From Valencia hispanica (taxonomy: Eukaryota; Chordata; Actinopteri; Cyprinodontiformes; Valenciidae), in the NCBI GenBank assembly GCA_963556495.2, contig OY747712.1:4867634-4931633 (forward strand): a stretch of DNA of 64,000 nt. Reading direction: 5' to 3'. Each line of letters starts with the position of its first letter. The stretch's first letter is position 1. Shown here one piece after another: positions 56,797 through 64,000 of this stretch. Position numbers and translations under genes: made by a program. The notes beneath the pieces were generated by a model. The model worked only from the letters and a program-made list of their open reading frames with translations, searched no databases and was not told the DNA's origin.

Positions 56797-57336
56797 GTAT
56801 GACAAAAGTGTGTACTGTGTCTTCAGTTATGATTGTATCATTGATTGGCACACATCATTTGAATCACAAGCAGAGATATGATTGTGCTGAAATTCAGTCC
56901 GGGAGCTTGGAAGTTTCTTTAGCTCAGGTGGGTTGTTGATAAGAATTTTTTAATCTTTTCCATGAGTATCTCAAACTTTCTGACACCGAGGCGAGCTATG
57001 TTTCGAAGCCCTGTGAGGTTAGGCGGGCTCTCAGCAGCGAGAGGTACTAATCACTTGCAGCTGCAGCACCACCAGTAGCGGTTACAAAGGTCTTCTATAA
57101 ACGAGATGCCTCAATCATGTACACAAGCAGGCACACAGCAGGATCTTGACAGCTGCTCAACAGCGGCTGCTTTTAGAGTACAAAAACAAACGTTCTGACC
57201 ACCAATCTAGAACAGACAGGTCACTCGGGAAGACTCCCGAACCTTCCTCTGGCCTGCCTCTGCCTTTAGAAAGGCACATTTGACCCGGAGGTATGTAACG
57301 TACTGCCAACAGGATGTAAAAACACAAAGGGGTTAA

Positions 57337-59064
57337 ACAAGAAGACAGTTTACTCTGTTTTATTCTTCACCTCCTGGACTATTTTAGCTGTTTCTGTGTC
57401 CGAGGGACACGGGTGGAGCCCGACATGCAGGTCGCTGTTCTTGAACAGATCAAGCGGTTTTTAATCTGGTTCATCTGCAGAAGTTCCGTCCAGATGAAAG
57501 GCGCTCTAATGCAGAACCAACGCAGGACCGCCGTGCTGCTAATAAGACGCGTCTTTAATGCGTTCTGTTGTTCCTCACAGAGCGAGTGAGCAGAAGGTGA
57601 AACCCGGGGCGTGGAGGCGTTGGTTTAAGTCGCTACAGAAACATGAATCAGTGTGACGCTGGGGAGGGACGCAGCTGTGACTGGAGGCTAATTAACCAGA
57701 GGAAAACTCCTGGGTCTGCTGGGATGGGATCATTTGTTCCATTAGATATAAAACTTTGTGTTTAAACTGAAAGAAACATCCAGAAACTGCAGCCGACTGA
57801 TTAAACTCCCTATTTTAATGCACACGTGTTGATGTTTGATGCCCTGTCCCCCCCCCAGTGTTCTGCATCTGGCTGTAAATAAGTGAACCCCCAGGGGGGC
57901 GTAAAAAAAACATCTGAGTAGCATGAAGATGATCCCCACGTGACAAACTGGGAGAAGTGACCTTCAGAGCCTGATTATTAATTTCTAATTCATGTCTTTC
58001 CATATTCAAGGTAAAATGGTGATTTATGGAAACAGCAAAGAGGCGACGCCAACATTCACAAATACAGAGAACCGTGTGTGCATCGTCTCGCTCACCTTTC
58101 ACCATTTCACTCATAAGTTTGGTAAAGTTGCATGATTTGGTGAGACCGGCAAACCTTCAACTTGGACTCTTGATTTATCTCCAGTTCAGATGACCCTGCT
58201 TCAGTTAATGGATAATCTGGGGTTTTATTGCTCTCCTTCACCCTGAGGTTGGAAACATCCAGATAGCGTCGCCCTTCTTTCCCCCCTGGGAACACGGTAA
58301 ATCTACCGCTCTGAGGAGGAGGCGATGAATTGCTTCGGCCGCTGAATCAGAACAGGGAACCCCTGCAGGAACCTGATGGGACCTGCTGATCCCCTCACAT
58401 GGGTCATGACCGATCCCCATGTGTGTCATTAATCCTGCTTTCATTTCTTGCGTATCTAAAAAATTAGTAGGAATTGTTTGTTTTTTTTCTTCTGGGCACT
58501 CATCACAGGTTCTGGAAAGATAAGACAGGCTAATATGGCGTCAGATTGCTTTCTTTAATATGAGGGAGCAATTCATAACAGAACGAGCGTAAAAACAGGT
58601 TGGGGAGAGTAAAACTGTTATCATGGTGCAAGAATTTTCTAACAGGGCGCAAACAAAGACTTTTGTTTCTCACATTTCCCAAAAAAATTTTCACTTTTGC
58701 AAAACTCTCTCTGTTTTTTCTTCCTACACCTGCTTATTCAAGGTGCGCCCTCTCGCTCCCAGATTTATCTGGGAGTGACGTCACAGATCCAGACTAGACC
58801 AGATGATGCAAGATTTTACTTCCCGTATTTCTGATCTGCTTCTACTGTCACATAAAAAAAAAAAAACATGCTAATTTTTTTTCAGAATCTAATTTCAGAT
58901 TTTTGTGTAATTTCTTACAAAGTGAGCTGTTATTGTTACATTGTCATTTTCTAATACAGAACAGTAGCCTAATTATTTATTTTAACATAATTATTTCCAT
59001 ATATTTTTAAGTCATTTTTGGAATGGTTGATCCATGAAAGCCTAAAAGCAGTTTGTTATTTAAC
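57337..59064. other. No recognised gene
   Basis: Short open frames at 57815-58114 and 58107-58444 on the reverse strand; none recognised. One CRE-like site at 58776. Confidence 0.4.
58756..58783. promoter_or_regulatory. Hairpin plus perfect CRE palindrome
   Basis: CTCCCAGAT, TT, ATCTGGGAG (58756-58775) abuts TGACGTCA (58776-58783), the CREB/ATF consensus. No nearby gene is visible, so function is unproven. Confidence 0.4.
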
Positions 59065-59754
59065 TATTCTGGTGGCTAGCAGCTAGCTCCAGGGAAGGCC
59101 TTCAGCCTCGGTCATTTTGTTTCTTTGAACTTGACCATCAGTTGCGTCAGCAATGTTTTAGTGTTCGGATGTTAATCGTGCGCTTATTGGACAAAAATGG
59201 CTTCCTGTGGTACTGATTGCACTAACAGACCATCATAGAAGTCTCTGCTCCATTTTCTTTCAGAAAGTAAAATTATATTTCTTCTGTGTATTTAAGATAA
59301 CGCTGCTTGGTCAAAAATGGGTTGAAATGATCACATTTCTTTTAACTTTTACTTTACAAATTGATTATTAAAACTTGTTTTAATTAACATTTACATAGTT
59401 TTAGTGAAATTTATGGACCAACAAGCATTCATGCTTTTACTTGACAAAATTATTGAATCTGCCTAGAAGGCAGAGGGGTGGCAGAGTCGCTCAACCACAG
59501 TTTTCTGGCTAAAGGCGCCCGCTAACCTCCGTTAGCTCCGGGTTAGCTCAGTTAGCTGGTAGCTACATCGGCTCAGAGTTTGATAGGTGTCACTCATCTG
59601 CCCCCACCCTCACAGCCCCACTCTTAGCTCCACCTCTTTGCCCATTTTTTTCTATTTTCTGGGCCAATATGGCCATATTGGCTGCGTTACAGGTCTCGTA
59701 TCAGTTCAGCTCTTCAGAAACCTACGGGTGACGTCATGGAGGCTCCGTCCGTCT
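59065..59754 (+). mobile_element. Dispersed THAP-like family, copy 3 (5' truncated)
   Basis: GGCCTTCAGCCTCGG, ATGGCTTCCTGTGGTACTGA (59198), GAAGTCTCTGCTCCATTTTC, TTAGCTCAGTTAGCTGGTAG, GAAACCTACGGGTGACGTCA. It continues after the Tc1 insert as CAGTCTATGGTCTGG at 61422. Confidence 0.78.
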
Positions 59755-59884
59755 TGTCCCTTTTCAAAAAATTAGAATATCATGGAAAAGTTTATTTATT
59801 TCCATAATTGCACTCAAAACGTTAAACTTCCATAGATTATAGATTCAGGGCCCACAACTTAAACAATTTCAAGTATTTAGTTGT

Positions 59885-59976
59885 CTGGGAAGTCTGGGTC
59901 TCTTTGCTTAGGCTGCTGCCCCCGCGACCCGACCCCGGATAAGCGGAAGAAAATGGATAGATGGATGGATGGATGG
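59885..59976 (+). mobile_element. RTE-type LINE tail, 92 bp
   Basis: GCTGCCCCCGCGACCCGACC, CGGATAAGCGGAAGAAAATG and a GGATGGATGG tail, flanked by perfect 14-bp repeats AAGTATTTAGTTGT (59871-59884 and 59977-59990). Confidence 0.9.
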
Positions 59977-60200
59977 AAGTATTTAGTTGTTTAGTTGTAC
60001 ATAATTTGGGCTTCCAGCTCATAACACCCACGAAAAAAGGAATTTAAAAAAATTAGAATACTGTTAAGAAATCAGCATTTACTTCTCAGTTTTTGCAGAA
60101 AAAAAAGAAAGAAACTAGGATCAAATCAATCAAAATATGGTACTTTCAAAACGATACTTGGTAGGGTATCCCTTTGCCTTGATCACAGCCTCGATGCGCC

Positions 60201-60398
60201 GTGGCATTGAGGCTATCAGGCTGTGGCATTGAGGCCATCAGCCCGTGGCATTGAGGCCATCAGCCCGTGGCATTGAGGCCATCAGCCCGTGGCATTGAGG
60301 CAATCAGCCCGTGGCATTGAGGCAATCAGCCTGTGGCATTGAGGCAATCAGCCTGTGGCATTGAGGCTATCAGGCTGTGGCATTGAGACAATCAGACA
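60201..60398. repeat. 22-bp tandem repeat, nine copies
   Basis: Copies of GTGGCATTGAGGCCATCAGC plus CC start at 60201 and then every 22 bp to 60377. The unit matches the reverse of the codons for CHRLIASMP near the C-terminus of the transposase around it, so the array arose inside the gene. Confidence 0.95.
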
Positions 60399-60419
60399 AT
60401 CAGGGCATCAAAACAGGTT

Positions 60420-61075
60420 CTGGTGCTTCTAGCGGTATGGGAGAGGGGCCAGGTCCTGCTGGAAGATGAAATCTGCATCTCCATACAGATCCTCAGTAGA
60501 AGGAATCATGAAGTCCTCTAAAACATTCTGGTAGACTGATGCGGTGACCTTGGATTTAAGAAAGAGAGTTTACCAACACCTGTACCGGACATTGCACCCC
60601 AAATGATGACTGACTGTGGATATTTCACACTGGACCTCAAGCAGCTTGGGTTCTGTTCCTCACCCGTCTTCCTCCAAACCCTTGGACCTTGATTCCCGAA
60701 TGAAAGGCACGCTTTACTTTCATCGGAAAAGAGGACCTTGGACCACTGGCCAACAGTCCAGTCCTTCTTTTACCTTGGCCCAGTTTAGACGTGTCTGAAT
60801 GTGGTGGCTTTTGAAGCTGTGGCTCATTCTGGATCTCTGCCAGATTCATGAATCTTCTCTGTTTGATAATCCGCTAGTCAGCTCTTCTGCTGGTGCATCT
60901 TCTCCTGCCACATTTTGTCCTTCCACTAGACTTTCCATTGATATGCTTTGGACACAGCACTCTGTGAACAGCCAGCCTCCTTAGCTATGAACTTCTATGG
61001 CTTACCCACCCTATGGAGGGGATAAGTGATGGTCTTCTGGCCAGTTGTTAAGTCTGCAGTCTTCCCCATATTGAA
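60420..61075 (-). pseudogene. Tc1/mariner transposase fossil
   Basis: Reverse strand from about 61070. The N-terminus reads MGKTADLTT, followed by KFIAKEAGCSQSAVSKHING, the helix-turn-helix. Catalytic landmarks follow: KKDWTVGQWSKVLFSDES with the first Asp, FGNQGPRVWRKTGEEQ, VKYPQSVIIWGAMSGTG, and FIFQQDLAPSHTAS with the second Asp region. A deletion removes part between the helix-turn-helix and the catalytic region, frames shift, and the C-terminus is replaced by the 22-bp repeat array. Confidence 0.82.
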
Positions 61076-61436
61076 CCTGAGACAATTGAACCAAAGTGAA
61101 GCAATTTAATGACACCTTGGAAAACCTGTGCAGGAGTTTTGAGTTTAGTAGATGAGTCGTGTGTGACACTCAGTGTAAAACATTCATGATCCGTACAGTT
61201 TGGGCTGATTTCTTCACAGTATTCTATTTTTTTTTATTCTTGTTTTCGTGTGATTTTGAGCTGGAAGCCCAAATTATGTACAAATAAACAACTAAATACT
61301 TGATATCGTTTAAGCTGTGGTCCCTGAATCTATAATCTATGGAAGTTTTAACGTTTGGAATGGAATTATGGAAATAAATGAACTTTTCCATGATATTCAA
61401 ATTTTTCGGAAAGGGTCTGTACAGTCTATGGTCTGG

Positions 61437-62620
<1,184 letters not shown>

Positions 62621-62751
62621 TCTGTGTTAATTCATTCTCTAGTCTCTGTGAAGGAGCTGCAGCCTGGCATCACCTGATCAGATGGCCTTTTTTTTTCGTT
62701 TACTCTCTCCGATGTCGTCCAATCACGTCCCATACGACTCTCGTGGCGCCC

Positions 62752-62904
62752 GTCGCCATGGAAACACTCACAGCGGAGGTAAAGGCGGTGTTCCCTGGCA
62801 GCCCCTCACGGCAGGGAGGGAGGGAGGGAGATGAGCAGGTGTCACCATGGCAATGGGGAGAGGGAGGAAGGGATGCTCCGATGAGCAGCTGTTGCCATGG
62901 AGAC
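62752..62904. promoter_or_regulatory. Cluster of three X-box-like sites
   Basis: GTCGCCATGGAAAC (62752-62765), GTCACCATGGCAAT (62841-62854) and GTTGCCATGGAGAC (62891-62904), all close to the RFX consensus GTTGCCATGGCAAC. The surrounding DNA is GC-rich with GGGAGGGAGGGAGG runs. Confidence 0.45.
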
Positions 62905-63049
62905 ACACAAAGCATCGTGCGGAGAGGATGGAGTGATGCGGCAGCACGTTTAGCGGAGAGAAAACGGGAAGCTGGGAAACGCTGACACGACGTTTGGCTG
63001 GGGAAACACTTGAGAGCTGCTTCCTCTACCTGTCAGAGTTTTTAATATA

Positions 63050-63565
63050 GACAAACAGAATTTTTATTCTTTGTTCTTTTTTTCTTTTTCTGGTTTTCCT
63101 CTTTTATTTCACTTTTTTCCTTTTCTTATTTTTTTCTTAAGTTTTTCAGCTCCACATTTTTACGTATTTTTTTTCTGTTTTTGCTTTAAAAAAATGTCTT
63201 CAATTTTTCATTTTTTTCATTTTCATATTTTTCTTTTATTCCTTTGATTTTTTTCATTTCAGTTTTTTCAGTTTTTTCTTTGATTTATTAATTTTTCATT
63301 TCCTTTTTTGCTTATTTCTTTTTCTTTATTGTTTTCTTCAATTTTCAGTTTTTTCTTTTTTTACTTTTTTCCTTTATTCTTTTTATTTTTTTATTAGATT
63401 TTTTTCTTAACTTTTTTAGTTTTTTTTGTTATAATTTTTTTTTATCTTTTATTTGTTCTTCCTATTTTTTCATTCTGTTTTTCTTCTATTTTTTGGTTAT
63501 TCTTATTCATATTTTTTTTCTCTTTTTTTCTTATTTTCTTTGTTCTATTTTTTCCGTTCGGTTTT
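63050..63565. repeat. Pyrimidine-rich tract
   Basis: About 500 bp of TTTTTTC/TTTTCTTTT-type sequence with few purines except A in AATTT phrases. Simple low-complexity DNA. Confidence 0.9.
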
Positions 63566-63569
63566 TTCA

Positions 63570-64000
63570 ATTCAATTCAATTCAAAAATACTTTATTGAT
63601 CCCAGAGGGACATTAAGTGTTGGTATAGCTCATATAATAATTAATTCTTTAAGGAGTTGTTGTAGATGATGATGGTTGTGGGCAGGAAGGATTTCCTGTA
63701 GCGGTCTGTATCACAACGAAACTGAAGAAGTCTCTGACTGAAGACGCTCTGTTGTTGTATAACAGTCTCATGAAGAGGATGCTCAGGGTTCTCCATAATA
63801 GTTTTGATTTTGTGAAGAATCCTTTGCATCATCATCTACACCCGACAATTGCAGAGTCATCTGAGTATTTCTGCAGATGACAGGTCTCTGATTTGTACTG
63901 GAAGTCTGAGGTGTACAGAGTGAAATGGAATGGTGAGAGTACGGTCCCCTGTGGTGCTCCTGTGCTGCTGACCACCTGGTTTGACCCACAATCCTTCAGT
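63570..64000 (-). mobile_element. LINE A fragment, reverse strand, internally deleted
   Basis: AATTCAATTCAATTCAAAAATACTTTATTGAT, then the C-terminal tail, then near 63838 it jumps to the RT region (equivalent to 3197 read backwards to about 3040), so about 470 bp is missing. The YSDD-encoding part and STGAPQGT-type sequence lie at the window edge. Confidence 0.85.

Larger units (their letters stand above)
52886..57332. mobile_element. piggyBac-like structure with long inverted arms
   Basis: Starts CCCCTTTGGGTGTTTACGTC after TTAA (52882-52885) and ends with the inverted counterpart before TTAA (57333-57336); TTAA duplications and a CCC end are the piggyBac pattern. Beyond the tips, the left arm (52886-about 53705) and right arm (about 56385-57332) are inverted copies of each other in the same order of phrases, for example CAATCATAACTGCAGACACC against its inverted counterpart, and AGTTAGCCTAACA. 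There is no transposase. The space between the arms is filled with other elements: short repeat 53720, U1, L2 54402, hAT-like 55414, Harbinger 55875. The right arm is further split by a LINE A fragment. Confidence 0.68.
59755..61419 (-). mobile_element. Tc1/mariner-like element with long inverted repeats, dead
   Basis: Inverted ends of 150 bp or more: the left reads CCCTTTTCAAAAAATTAGAA, TCATGGAAAAGTTTATTTAT, CATAGATTATAGATTCAGGG; the right is the inverted counterpart and ends GGTCTG before TA. The left TA has decayed. Inside, on the reverse strand, is an old transposase gene (next entry). It sits in THAP-like copy 3, and an RTE tail sits in its left repeat. Confidence 0.85.

Noticed and set aside
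60170..60410. CRISPR-like array (22-bp repeats)
   Set aside because: No spacers; copies are back to back in a transposase fossil of a vertebrate genome.

Overview
This window looks like gene-poor chromosomal DNA from a ray-finned (teleost) fish. The evidence is the kind of dispersed DNA it carries: Tc1/mariner elements with long inverted repeats, jockey-superfamily LINEs ending in TTGAATTGAATT, L2-type LINEs, hAT, Harbinger-like and piggyBac-like short elements, a TCCA-rich minisatellite and a long (TA)n tract. I found no complete host gene. Every reading frame I could recognise belongs to a transposable element, and all of them are broken. I cannot name the species.

Layout. 0.9-4 kb: a nearly complete but broken LINE (called LINE A here; endonuclease and reverse transcriptase readable). 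4-9.2 kb: AT-rich palindromic repeats and a duplicated segment; one copy of the segment holds a 1567-bp Tc1 element with matching 214-bp inverted repeats. 10-11 kb: an L2 3' part. 11.6-12.6 kb: first copy of a dispersed family with a THAP-like short reading frame. 14.7-17.4 kb: two related minisatellite blocks. 18-31.5 kb: Tc1 fossils, purine-rich blocks, a THAP exon followed by a hAT dimerisation fossil, and a second THAP-like copy interrupted by a hAT element. 31.5-32.5 kb: LINE A inserted in an L2. 33.8-41.2 kb: L2 pieces, two hAT elements, a 1.84-kb LTR-like insert, and a Harbinger-like element. 41.4-51 kb: three more hAT elements and a poly(A) retroelement with a 19-bp target duplication. 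52.9-57.3 kb: a 4.4-kb piggyBac-like structure with long inverted arms, filled with other elements. 59-61.4 kb: a third THAP-like copy split by a Tc1/mariner element that is itself split by an RTE-type tail. 62.5-64 kb: (TA)n, a cluster of X-box-like sites, pyrimidine-rich DNA and a reverse LINE A.

The genes do not work together as a pathway. What the window records is an insertion history. Several target-site duplications can be read exactly (8 bp for hAT, TAA for Harbinger, TTAA for piggyBac-like, TA for Tc1, 4 bp for the LTR-like insert, 14 and 19 bp for LINE-type inserts), so the order of insertion can be established in at least five places. The most unusual items are the piggyBac-like inverted-arm structure, the 1.84-kb LTR-like insert, the 22-bp tandem repeat born inside a transposase gene, the THAP exon with a hAT fossil, and the dispersed THAP-like family.
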